Assembly: GCA_964497975.1 (NCBI GenBank)
Contig: CAZCFO010000007.1
Location: forward strand, 1-41,722
Direction of reading: 5' to 3'
Length of the DNA stretch: 41,722 nucleotides
Source of the DNA: JABFSS01 sp964497975
GTDB taxonomy: Bacteria; Patescibacteriota; Gracilibacteria; Peribacterales; Peribacteraceae
The position numbers were made by a program, and so were the translations under genes. This document shows positions 1 to 7,533 of the stretch, piece by piece (the stretch's first letter is position 1; every line of letters begins with the position of its first letter). Under the pieces are notes generated by a model. The model saw only the letters and a list, made by a program, of their open reading frames with translations, did no database searches and had not been told where the DNA came from.

Positions 1-2
1 GT

Positions 3-89
3 GGGTCGGTACCGAAGTGGTCAAACGGGGCAGACTGTAAATCTGCTGGCTTTACGCCTTCGCTGGTTCGAGCCCAGCCCGGCCCACCA
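3..89 (+). tRNA. tRNA-Tyr (anticodon GTA)
   Basis: The sequence folds as a class II tRNA. The acceptor GGGTCGG (3-9) pairs with CCGGCCC (with one G-T pair), the anticodon stem GCAGA/TCTGC encloses loop CTGTAAA with anticodon GTA, and the T arm is GCTGG-TTCGAGC-CCAGC. A long variable arm (GGC-TTTAC-GCC) is typical of bacterial tRNA-Tyr. Discriminator A and the CCA end are encoded in the DNA. The 3' tail is duplicated 116 bp downstream. Confidence 0.95.
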
Positions 90-230
90 GAATTCAATAA
101 CAACAGGGACGATCGCCGAGTCCATAACTTCTCGGGCTGGGCGAGAAGTTTATCCCGAGCGAGGAGCGCAGCGACGAGTCGAGGGAAGCCCAGCCCGGCC
201 CACCAGAATTCAATAACAACAGGGACGATC
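71..230 (+). repeat. 44-bp direct repeat of the tRNA-Tyr 3' end
   Basis: Positions 71-114 and 187-230 are identical over 44 bp. The first copy is the last 19 nt of tRNA-Tyr plus 25 nt of flank, so the second is a detached tRNA tail. The 72 bp between them contain a hairpin (ACTTCTCG/CGAGAAGT, 126-148) and a palindrome-like stretch (about 151-185). A duplicated tRNA 3' end is the usual mark of site-specific integration, but no integrase lies between the copies, so this is a relic or a local duplication. The rest of 90-288 shows no gene. Confidence 0.8.
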
Positions 231-288
231 ACCAATGCAATAACCCTCACGGGGGCAAGCATTTTCTTCTATCCTCTCACCTGAACGC

Positions 289-1026
289 CTAGCGGAGTTC
301 AGGGTATTTAATCCAGGAGGCAATTCTCACTTCGCAGGCAGAACTCCGGATAGGGTTCTGGATGCGGCTACAAAGAGAGGGGTCTTTGAGTGTAAATGAT
401 GCAGAGTACCAACAAACTTCATGCAGTTCCTGATTGGAAACGATCTGGTCGCAAGGATTGCGCTGTCGGAGTGTTTTTGCCTCTCCATACAGACCTGCAC
501 CATAGAAGCACAATTCACGAATGGACTGGTCTGTGATCTTCTCACAGGAAGAATAGGGGAAAGAAGCGTTCGCCTCTTTGTCCTGATGGTCCTTGTGTGG
601 ATTAAAAGGAATGTCGATGTAGCAGCTTAGATGTTCCGGATCGACAGTGCAGGGTGCGGACCAAAGAGGGCTTGCGGTGTTGGACCAGACGACATTACTG
701 ATACAGTCTTCTCCATACTTACTTGGCATGATCAACTCACATGCTGCTGGATCACGGGCTATCTGAGCGAAGTGGTATACGCAACGAGCACGAATGCTGG
801 CCATCGGCGGATAGGTCGGTAGGAAACTGATGATATTCCAGCACTCGTTCACATCCTTTCTCTCCTGAACAAGTTGCTCCGCTATATTCTTAGCGTCCAC
901 CACGCCCGAACCAAAATGGTATTTCCCAAGAATATGAAAAGCGATCAGTATCGTCGCAAGGCCTACTGCGACGGCAATGAAAAAACGGGGAGTGATGAAG
1001 ATGCGAGGCTTCTTGGACGATTGCAT
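289..1026 (-). CDS. Membrane-anchored protein with disulfide-type Cys-pair repeats
   Basis: A 245-residue protein of no family I can name. Residues 1-11 are basic, 12-33 form one transmembrane helix (uncleaved anchor or signal), and the rest should face outside. The outer part has 12 cysteines in a recurring pattern: C-x2-I or similar, then R-x2-C followed by an aromatic-x-A segment, then D-P-x2-C. This looks like tandem helical hairpins each closed by a disulfide. Base composition is clearly more AT-rich than the PspC gene region. It is transcribed divergently from padR. No convincing ribosome site or -10 box is seen at the chosen ATG. Function unknown; a surface or binding role is inference. 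Confidence 0.75.
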   Translation of the reverse strand: MQSSKKPRIFITPRFFIAVAVGLATILIAFHILGKYHFGSGVVDAKNIAEQLVQERKDVNECWNIISFLPTYPPMASIRARCVYHFAQIARDPAACELIMPSKYGEDCISNVVWSNTASPLWSAPCTVDPEHLSCYIDIPFNPHKDHQDKEANASFPYSSCEKITDQSIRELCFYGAGLYGEAKTLRQRNPCDQIVSNQELHEVCWYSASFTLKDPSLCSRIQNPIRSSACEVRIASWIKYPELR

Positions 1027-1130
1027 GGAATGACCGGGGGCAACAAGTACACCCTAACGAATCTCAAGAATTAAGGCAAAATCGTGCTTAGTATCTTGCA
1101 ATACCAAGTACTGTGTACTATTCTCAACTC

Positions 1131-1472
1131 ATGACGCCCGATTTCCAGATCGAAAACGCGAAGGCTCAGATGCGTAAAGGCATCTTGGAGTTCTGCACTC
1201 TGCTGATCGTTGCGAAGGGCGAAGTGTATGCCTCCGATATCCTCGATCAGCTCAAGGATGCGGACCTCATCGTCGTCGAAGGCACGCTCTATCCCCTCCT
1301 CAGCCGGATGAAGAACTCGGAACTCCTCAGCTACCGCTGGCAGGAATCCAAGAGCGGGCCCCCGCGCAAGTACTACACGCTCACCAAAAAAGGCAAAGCC
1401 GCCTTGGGCGACCTGACCGAATCCTGGACCTCCCTCAGCGATTCCATCCGTTCCCTCCTTTCCCATGCGTAA
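1131..1472 (+). CDS. PadR-family transcriptional regulator
   Basis: 113 residues. The winged-helix core includes I-L-E-F-C-T-L-L-I, the recognition segment E-G-T-L-Y-P-L-L-S-R-M and the wing G-P-P-R-K-Y-Y-T-L-T-K-K-G, all typical of PadR. These regulators bind DNA as dimers and are usually released by a ligand or stress. The gene overlaps the next one (PspC protein) by 8 bp, so the two are translationally coupled and PadR probably controls the pair. The start at 1131 is preferred to 1113 because a TACTAT box (1116-1121) ends 9 nt before it, predicting a leaderless or near-leaderless transcript. Confidence 0.9.
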   Translation: MTPDFQIENAKAQMRKGILEFCTLLIVAKGEVYASDILDQLKDADLIVVEGTLYPLLSRMKNSELLSYRWQESKSGPPRKYYTLTKKGKAALGDLTESWTSLSDSIRSLLSHA

Positions 1473-3180
1473 GACCGTGAACATTTCCATCGGCAGCTCG
1501 CTCTTCGTCATCGACGAGCAGGCCTACGCGCGGCTCGACGAGTATCTCGCGAGCATCCGCCTGCACTTCGCCGCGACGCCCGATTCGGCCGAGATCGTTT
1601 CGGACATCGAGGACCGCATCGCGGAGGAACTCTCCGAAGCGCTCTCCGCGCGGAAGAAAGTGATCGTGATGGAGGACGTGGAAGACGTGATCCGCCGGAT
1701 GGGCACCGTGGCGGACTTTGAAAAGTTCGACGCGGAGACGTCCGCTCAGGCCGACGACGGCGCGCCCAAGACGTTCGCCCGCATCCGCCTGTACCGCGAC
1801 GGGGACGACAAAATCCTCGGAGGCGTCGCCTCGGGCATCGCGCGCTACTTCGGCATCGATCCCGTCATCACGCGGCTCGCCTTCGGCCTGTCGCTGCTGA
1901 TGGGCGGATTCGGGTTCGTCCTGTACATCCTGCTGTGGATCATTCTTCCGGAAGCCAAGACCGCCGCGCAGAAGGTGGAGATGACCGGCGGGCGCGTGAC
2001 GCTCTCGGCGATCCAGTCGAAGATCGAGAAGGCGATGCCGTCGGACAAGCGCCGTGGCGCCATCCGCAAGGTGCTCGCTTTTCCCGTCATGGTCCTCGGG
2101 GAAATCCTCCGGGTGCTTAAGCGGGTACTCCTGTTCGTCCTGCCGCTTCTCGGCCGCCTCATTGGAGTGATCATCATGCTCGGAGCGGCGTTTGCCATCG
2201 CCATGGTGACGTTCGTTCTGCTGGCGTTGCTGCTGAACCCCGGCTCTCCGTACGTCGGTTTTCCGCTGCGCGAAGTGGTGAGCGCGGTCCCGTATCTGTC
2301 CCTGATGTTCTCCGCGTACTTCCTGGCACTGATTCCCCTGCTGTTCGTGCTGCTCACGGGACTGTGCCTGGTCCTCCTCCGTTCCGTGTTCTCGCTGCCC
2401 GCGACGCTCGGTCTCGCGGGCCTGTGGTTCGTGGCCCTCGTCTCGCTGGGCGTCACCGGCTTCATCGTGGCGCCGCAAGTGGAAGCCGTGGCCGAACGGT
2501 TTCACGAGGAGCACTTCGCGCTCGTGGAGAAGAAACTGGACCTGAACGGCTTCGACCGGGTGATCCTGAAAGACCACGTTTCCGTGAAGATCATGCGCGG
2601 GGACGTCACCTCCGTGACCGTGCGCGCGCCCAAGAGTTCTCTGGTGTCCATCCAGTCCTCCGTGGAGGGCGGAGCGCTCTCGCTCATGCGCGCCCGTCCT
2701 CAAAACGACCGCTGCATGTTCTTCTGCCCGCGGGTCCGTCCCGTGGTGGAGATCGTGATGCCGGGATTGGCCGCACTGGAACTGGAAGGACATGCGCACG
2801 CGTCCGTCAGCGGATTCACCGACGACATCCGGTACGTCGCGACGGATCACTCGGCCATCGACGCGGATGTGCACGCAAAGAATGCCGTGATCGACGTGCG
2901 CAGCCACTCGTTCGTGGACCTGAGCGGATCCGGCACGGCGCTGACGCTCAACCTGAAGGATCACAGCGTCGTCGAGGCCGTGGACTTTGCCGTCACGGAT
3001 CTCACGCTCGACCTCCGCGGGCACACGCACGCGACGGTGGATGCGCGCGGCGCGCTCTCGGGCACCGTCACCGACCACAGCTCTCTGGTGCACCAGGGCG
3101 CTCCCGCGACGGTCAACGTTGATGTCTCCGATCGCAGCAGCATCCAGCAGGGCGAAGACCGGGAGAACGAGCGATGGTAA
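1465..3180 (+). CDS. PspC-domain membrane protein with DUF2807 (GIN) C-terminus
   Basis: 571 residues. The N-terminus (1-90) resembles the leader domain of Bacteroidetes-type PspC proteins (I-D-E-x-A-Y-x-x-L-D-E-Y-L). A PspC domain follows at about 104-165 (L-Y-R-D-x-D-D-K-I-L-G-G-V-A-S-G-I-A-R-Y-F-G, then a hydrophobic helix). Several more membrane helices lie between about 200 and 335. The C-terminal 200 residues form a beta-rich repeat matching DUF2807/putative head GIN domains, with recurring D-H-S and G-H-T-H-A motifs. PspC proteins sense envelope stress, so a PadR-controlled envelope role is likely. The 8-bp overlap with padR marks an operon. Confidence 0.88.
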   Translation: MRKTVNISIGSSLFVIDEQAYARLDEYLASIRLHFAATPDSAEIVSDIEDRIAEELSEALSARKKVIVMEDVEDVIRRMGTVADFEKFDAETSAQADDGAPKTFARIRLYRDGDDKILGGVASGIARYFGIDPVITRLAFGLSLLMGGFGFVLYILLWIILPEAKTAAQKVEMTGGRVTLSAIQSKIEKAMPSDKRRGAIRKVLAFPVMVLGEILRVLKRVLLFVLPLLGRLIGVIIMLGAAFAIAMVTFVLLALLLNPGSPYVGFPLREVVSAVPYLSLMFSAYFLALIPLLFVLLTGLCLVLLRSVFSLPATLGLAGLWFVALVSLGVTGFIVAPQVEAVAERFHEEHFALVEKKLDLNGFDRVILKDHVSVKIMRGDVTSVTVRAPKSSLVSIQSSVEGGALSLMRARPQNDRCMFFCPRVRPVVEIVMPGLAALELEGHAHASVSGFTDDIRYVATDHSAIDADVHAKNAVIDVRSHSFVDLSGSGTALTLNLKDHSVVEAVDFAVTDLTLDLRGHTHATVDARGALSGTVTDHSSLVHQGAPATVNVDVSDRSSIQQGEDRENERW

Positions 3181-3183
3181 GCC

Positions 3184-3384
3184 TCACCAACCCACCTTTT
3201 TCTTCATCATCTGTTTCCACGCCTCCCATTTCGTCTGCACTTTTTTCGGAAGCAAAAAATGCAACCCGAGGAGCTCGACGCCCACCAGGATCAGCCAGGC
3301 GCCGGGCGTGAGCGGAGTCACGAGCGCCACCAGCCCCAGGCCGAGGCAAAGGACTCCGAGGACGTGTCGAGTGACAAACCACAT
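3184..3384 (-). CDS. Small PGPGW-like membrane protein
   Basis: 66 residues with two hydrophobic segments joined by T-P-L-T-P-G-A-W-L-I-L-V-G, a variant of the motif in the putative transmembrane PGPGW family, followed by a basic C-terminal tail (K-K-V-Q-T-K-W to K-K-K-V-G-W). The gene is convergent with the PspC gene, with only 3 bp between stops. A TACGCT box (3391-3396, minus strand) lies 6 nt before the ATG, so the mRNA is probably leaderless. Biochemical role is unknown in the family. Confidence 0.75.
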   Translation of the reverse strand: MWFVTRHVLGVLCLGLGLVALVTPLTPGAWLILVGVELLGLHFLLPKKVQTKWEAWKQMMKKKVGW

Positions 3385-3465
3385 ACATGGAGCGTACAGA
3401 ACCCGGGCCGCTCACGCACGGATGTCGGCATGATTTCGTGGACACGGAGGAATATACTGCAGGCC

Positions 3466-4449
3466 ATGTCCGTCATGCTGTTTCTGGATTGTGAAGAGAA
3501 AGACCGGACCCTGGTCCTGCAGCGGTTCCCGGATGCCGTGTTCGCGCCCGGATCTCTGAACGGCGCCGCACTGCTCAAAGCCTGCAAGGGCGCCGAGGTG
3601 ATTTCGACGTTCATCACCACGGCCTTCCCGCGCGCGGTGATCGAAGAACTGCCCTCGCTGAAGCTGCTCTGCACGCGCTCCGTGGGCATCGACCATATCG
3701 ACATGGCCGCCTGCGCGGAGCGCGGCATCACCGTGTGCAACGTCCCCGATTACGGATCGCACGTCATCGCCGAGCACGTCTTCGCTCTGCTGCTCTCCAC
3801 CCTCCGTCACGTGCACGCGGGACATGAGCGCGTGGTGCATGGGACGTTCGATTATCACGGCCTGCGGGGCATGGCCATGAAGGGCAAGACCATCGGCATC
3901 GTGGGAACGGGCAAGATCGGCCGCGCTGTCGCGCGCATTGCACACGGCTTCGGGATGCGGATTCTGGCCGTCGACCAGTGCCGCACTGCGGAACTGGAAC
4001 GGGGTTTGGGCGTCCGGTACGTCACTCTCGACGAGATGCTGCCCGTCTGCGATATCGTCACGCTCCACGTTCCGGCGACCAAAGACACGGAGCATTTGAT
4101 GAACGAGAAGAATCTCGCGCTCATGAAGCGCGGCGCAGTCCTGGTGAACACGGCACGCGGATCCCTGATCGACTCCGCCGCTCTCCTTCGGGCACTGCAG
4201 TCCGGGATGCTGGCCTACGCCCTGCTGGACGTGCTCGAGCATGAGCAGAATTTTGCGGAAAACCGGGAGCTCGTGTCGCACCCGAAGGTGATCACCACCC
4301 CGCACATCGCGTTCTACGCCGACGATTCCATGCGCAACATGTACCTCGACTGCTTTCAGAGCATCGACGCCTGGCTCAACGGCAGAACGCCCGACCATGT
4401 GGCGAAGCCCCCGGCGGTGGTATGCGATCTGCCCCCGATCCGGCGATGA
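3466..4449 (+). CDS. D-2-hydroxyacid dehydrogenase (D-lactate dehydrogenase-like)
   Basis: 327 residues of the D-isomer-specific 2-hydroxyacid dehydrogenase family, which reduces 2-keto acids with NAD(P)H. The Rossmann motif G-I-V-G-T-G-K-I-G-R sits near residue 146. The catalytic Arg is in N-T-A-R-G-S-L-I-D, the Glu in L-L-D-V-L-E-H-E and the His in T-T-P-H-I-A-F-Y. The H-I-A-F-Y ending and the L-E-H-E-Q-N-F loop are closer to D-lactate dehydrogenase than to phosphoglycerate dehydrogenase; a fermentative pyruvate-to-D-lactate role is plausible but not proven. The start is set by TATACT (3453-3458) 7 nt before ATG; an upstream in-frame ATG at 3430 overlaps promoter sequence. Convergent with the nitroreductase gene, 3 bp apart. 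Confidence 0.88.
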   Translation: MSVMLFLDCEEKDRTLVLQRFPDAVFAPGSLNGAALLKACKGAEVISTFITTAFPRAVIEELPSLKLLCTRSVGIDHIDMAACAERGITVCNVPDYGSHVIAEHVFALLLSTLRHVHAGHERVVHGTFDYHGLRGMAMKGKTIGIVGTGKIGRAVARIAHGFGMRILAVDQCRTAELERGLGVRYVTLDEMLPVCDIVTLHVPATKDTEHLMNEKNLALMKRGAVLVNTARGSLIDSAALLRALQSGMLAYALLDVLEHEQNFAENRELVSHPKVITTPHIAFYADDSMRNMYLDCFQSIDAWLNGRTPDHVAKPPAVVCDLPPIRR

Positions 4450-4452
4450 CGG

Positions 4453-4989
4453 TTATCCGTGGAACGTGCAGATCTCGTTCAATGGCTTTCGCTGCCGGCC
4501 GTTGCTCGCCGCTTCCTCGCCGGGCAGGTAATGGCCGATCATGATGCCGCCGACGACCTGCTGATCGATCGCGAGACCGAGAAGTTCATGAACGGCTCCG
4601 TGATGCAGCGATACCCAGCAGCTGCCCAGGCCCTTCGCCGTTGCGCCAAGGAGGACGTGCTCCATCGCGGACATGCACGAATACTCCAGTTCCCGCGGAT
4701 TCCAGACAGGTTCGGCGACTTTCCGCTGCAGCGACATGTCGCAGGTGACGATGATGAATGCCCCGGCCCCCTCCACGAAATTCCCGTAACAGCTCGCCTC
4801 GAGCAGCTTCGTGCGCATCTTCTTGTCGAGGATGACGTGAAAATGCCACGGCTGGGTGTTCTCCACGCTCGGAGCCTGCCGTGCCAGTTCCAACAGCGAA
4901 AGTATGTCGTCGCGTGAAATCGGCTGTTTGCCGAAGTACCGGATACTCCGGCGCTCGTGGCAGAGCTTGCTGAAATCCTCGTACGTCAT
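4453..4989 (-). CDS. Nitroreductase-family flavoprotein
   Basis: 178 residues, the usual size for single-domain nitroreductases that bind FMN as dimers and use NAD(P)H. Seen: the N-terminal R-R-S-I-R-Y-F phosphate-binding motif, A-P-S-V-E-N-T-Q-P-W-H-F, and the C-terminal G-L-G-S-C-W-V and G-G-I-M-I-G-H-Y segments. The substrate cannot be told from sequence. It lies 61 bp downstream of the Nramp gene on the same strand, but has its own TATACT box (5015-5020, minus strand) 25 nt before the ATG. A purine-rich GAGGAGGA lies 16 nt or more upstream, which is far for a ribosome site. Confidence 0.88.
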   Translation of the reverse strand: MTYEDFSKLCHERRSIRYFGKQPISRDDILSLLELARQAPSVENTQPWHFHVILDKKMRTKLLEASCYGNFVEGAGAFIIVTCDMSLQRKVAEPVWNPRELEYSCMSAMEHVLLGATAKGLGSCWVSLHHGAVHELLGLAIDQQVVGGIMIGHYLPGEEAASNGRQRKPLNEICTFHG

Positions 4990-5050
4990 GATGGAAGAGG
5001 GAAAGATCCTCCTCAGTATACAGCACCCCGGACAATGCCATGAACACGCG

Positions 5051-6325
5051 CTATCCGGCCAGGCTCAACAGCACGGCGACGCTGCAGGCCGCCATGATGG
5101 CGGTTATGACGATCCCGAGCACGTTCGCGCGCAGGGAGTTGACCCGCGTACCCATGACGTTGCGGTTGTTGGCAATCAGCAGGATCAGGACCATCAGCGG
5201 CGGCGCGATGACGCCGTTGAGAACGGCGGTGTAGTAGAGCATCGTGAACGGCGGGACGCCGGTGTAGTTGACGAGCAGGCCGACGAGCGTGGCAAGGGTG
5301 ATGACGCCGTAGAATCCGTGGGCTTTTTCGAATTTCAGATACAACCCTTCGCGCCATTTAAATGCCTCCGAAACCGCGTACGATGCTGATCCGGCGAGAA
5401 CCGGCACTGCCAACAGTCCCGTGCCGACGATGCCGATCGCGAAGAGAACGGCCGTGAAGCTTCCTGCCAGCGGCCGCAGCGCCTGCGCGGCATCGGCGGC
5501 GGTCTGGATCCGGACGATGCCGTTGGCGTGCAGTGTCGACGCCGTGGTCGTGATGATGAAGAACGTCACGAGATTGCTGAAGAGCATCCCGATGCCCGTA
5601 TCAGTCTGCATGATGCGGATATCGCCGTCCGTGATGCGGGGGACGCCCACGCCCATGGCGCGCAGCTTTCCCTGCGCCACTTCCTCCTCCACCTCCTCGC
5701 TCGCCTGCCAGAAGAACAGGTACGGGCTGATGGTGGTCCCCAGCATGGCGACGACGTTGAAGAGATAGTCGCCGGTAAGCGACACGTGCGGGACGAGCGT
5801 CGCAAGCGCGATGGCCCCCCAGTCCTGCGTGACCGTGAACGCGACCAGGAAATACGCGAAGAGGGAGAGCGTCAGGTACTTCAGATAGCGCGAATAGGTC
5901 TTGTAGCAGACAAAGACCTCCAGAAAGAGCGTGATGACCGTCATCCCCAGCAGCAACGGGGTAAAGGGCACGGGCACCAGCAGCTGCGCCGATGACGCCA
6001 TCGCGCCGAGATCCGCTCCGATATTCACCGCGTTCGCGAGCAGCAGCAAAAAGACGGCGGGGTACAGGACGGCCCTGGAATAGTGCTTGCGGATGACGCC
6101 CGAGAGTCCCTTGCCCGTCACCAGGCCGATGCGCCCGCACATCTCCTGGACCGCGATCATGAACGGCAGCGTCCAGAGCGCGAGCCACAGCTGCGCGTAT
6201 CCGAACTGCGCGCCCGTCTGCGAATAAGTCCCGATGCCGCTCGGGTCGTCGTCGGATGCGCCGGTGATGAATCCAGGGCCCAGCTTTTGCAGAAAATTGC
6301 CCCTCTTTTTGGAACGAGCTTCCAT
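5051..6325 (-). CDS. Nramp-family metal transporter, divergent metal site
   Basis: 424 residues with about 11 hydrophobic helices and clear Nramp-family sequence. TM1 carries D-D-D-P-S-G-I-G-T-Y (DPSG at 27-30) where classical MntH proteins have DPGN, and TM6 carries T-T-I-S-P-Y (about 195-200) where they have A-T-V-M-P-H. The Asn and Met that select transition metals are therefore replaced by Gly and Ser. The conserved Asp remains. The substrate may be Mg2+ or another ion rather than Mn2+/Fe2+, as in Nramp-related magnesium transporters (inference). The frame stays open 49 codons upstream; the start at 6325 is chosen because TACAAT (6334-6339, minus strand) ends 8 nt before it and the protein then has family length. 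Confidence 0.88.
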   Translation of the reverse strand: MEARSKKRGNFLQKLGPGFITGASDDDPSGIGTYSQTGAQFGYAQLWLALWTLPFMIAVQEMCGRIGLVTGKGLSGVIRKHYSRAVLYPAVFLLLLANAVNIGADLGAMASSAQLLVPVPFTPLLLGMTVITLFLEVFVCYKTYSRYLKYLTLSLFAYFLVAFTVTQDWGAIALATLVPHVSLTGDYLFNVVAMLGTTISPYLFFWQASEEVEEEVAQGKLRAMGVGVPRITDGDIRIMQTDTGIGMLFSNLVTFFIITTTASTLHANGIVRIQTAADAAQALRPLAGSFTAVLFAIGIVGTGLLAVPVLAGSASYAVSEAFKWREGLYLKFEKAHGFYGVITLATLVGLLVNYTGVPPFTMLYYTAVLNGVIAPPLMVLILLIANNRNVMGTRVNSLRANVLGIVITAIMAACSVAVLLSLAG

Positions 6326-6607
6326 AATGGAAGATTGTACTCTCATTGTCATGTCGAGTAGCCGGCAGCGGAGCCGCCGGCGTCTCGAGACACCGGACCG
6401 AGTCGCTGGAAAAAGTTCTTCTGCCGCTCCTTCGGATGAGTCCTCTGCACGGATGGGAAGTGTAACGCACATCCGTCGTTCGCACGAATGAAGCGGGTTC
6501 GGACACCCTGCCGTCGGCTCTTGTCAAAAATATTTTTTTGCATGGATGTCACTTCGACGGGTATCAGTGGCGATCCGCGGCGCGCTCTGCCTCAGGCTGG
6601 CCGGGCT

Positions 6608-6796
6608 ATGGTCAATCACTCGCCCGCCGCCGCCGTACCCGTCATCTATCGCACGCCGGAACAGAATCCGGAAGAGCCGAAAAAACGGCACGGGCTGTCA
6701 TACTGGGAGAAGCGCAAGGCGATGGAATTGATCCTGAGCACCGGCACGAAAGATCGCGTGCAGGCCATCTACAGCGAGCGCCGCCCGCAGGGGTGA
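6608..6796 (+). CDS. Small hypothetical protein
   Basis: 62 residues, hydrophilic, with a basic helical stretch (K-K-R-H-G-L-S-Y-W-E-K-R-K-A-M-E-L-I-L) that looks protein-like. The frame stays open upstream to 6488, with another ATG at 6542, but that part reads poorly as protein. No clear promoter or ribosome site sets the start. The stop lies 9 bp from the convergent gene at 6806. No family is recognised; it may be a lineage-specific protein or a chance frame. Confidence 0.4.
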   Translation: MVNHSPAAAVPVIYRTPEQNPEEPKKRHGLSYWEKRKAMELILSTGTKDRVQAIYSERRPQG

Positions 6797-6805
6797 TTCC
6801 GTCCC

Positions 6806-7471
6806 TTACTCGTCCGACATCAGCAATTCGCGGATCGTGCGCCCTGCGCTGTCGGGCAGTCCGGATGATGCCGAAAGCCGCTGCACGCCCTCAATGCTGA
6901 GCCAGTCGTTCACATAGCAGGTATTCACGATGGCGCAGAAGACATCGGTGCCAAACGGCTTCCCGGTGAATCGGGGCAGGAGCGATTCCAGGCAGGCGCA
7001 CACGTCTGCCTTCTTTTTTTCTGCCGGCAGGCGGAGCAGAGCCGCTTCGCAGTCGGTCACGAGTGCCATCACCTCCGCCGACGGTACAGCGCGTATCGAT
7101 TGTTTGAGATATCGCCGAATGAAGGGGAGCAGCGGCGTCGGCAGCGTGGCACGGAGCGGAACGAAAACATCTGCAAGGCGCTCGGCGCGTCTTGCCTGCA
7201 GGCTCCGGACGAATTCCGCGTCGACTCCATTCTCCTCGGGCACGGGAGGCGCTTTCCGCTCCGTCTCCGCCGCGGCGCTGGATGCCGGGGACGACTCCAG
7301 GGCACTCAGTGTGATCCCGGAATTCTTGTGAAACAGCGCGCCCGCGCGCTCGCGGACAGCTGGATCAGCATGACTGCAGACCAGCTTGCCCAGGATTTCA
7401 GCAGCTGCTTCTTTTTTCCCCAGCAAACGCAACTCTTCCGCCCGGAACAACAGATCGTCGACTTCAGACAT
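6806..7471 (-). CDS. Hypothetical cytoplasmic helical protein
   Basis: 221 residues, no signal peptide and no membrane segment. The N-terminus (1-45) reads as a TPR-like helical pair (L-L-F-R-A-E-E-L-R-L-L-G-K-K-E-A-A-A-E-I-L). A Ser/Ala/Pro-rich linker follows at about 57-82, then a helical C-terminal domain with several cysteines (A-D-V-C-A-C-L-E, V-F-C-A-I-V-N-T-C-Y). I do not recognise the family. It lies 62 bp from the stop of the ABC permease gene on the same strand; an AT-rich stretch upstream could hold a promoter. Confidence 0.7.
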   Translation of the reverse strand: MSEVDDLLFRAEELRLLGKKEAAAEILGKLVCSHADPAVRERAGALFHKNSGITLSALESSPASSAAAETERKAPPVPEENGVDAEFVRSLQARRAERLADVFVPLRATLPTPLLPFIRRYLKQSIRAVPSAEVMALVTDCEAALLRLPAEKKKADVCACLESLLPRFTGKPFGTDVFCAIVNTCYVNDWLSIEGVQRLSASSGLPDSAGRTIRELLMSDE

Positions 7472-7533
7472 CAGAAAGAAGTAATAATCAGAAATTCATT
7501 CTACGGTGTTGTCAATTACAGGGCAACTGCAGC

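Noticed and set aside
1..216. 71-codon open frame over tRNA-Tyr
   Set aside because: It lies over the tRNA and its duplicated tail; the reading frame is incidental.
4990..5050. GAGGAGGA as ribosome site of the nitroreductase gene
   Set aside because: It lies at least 16 nt from the ATG, too far for normal pairing, and no nearer start codon exists in frame.
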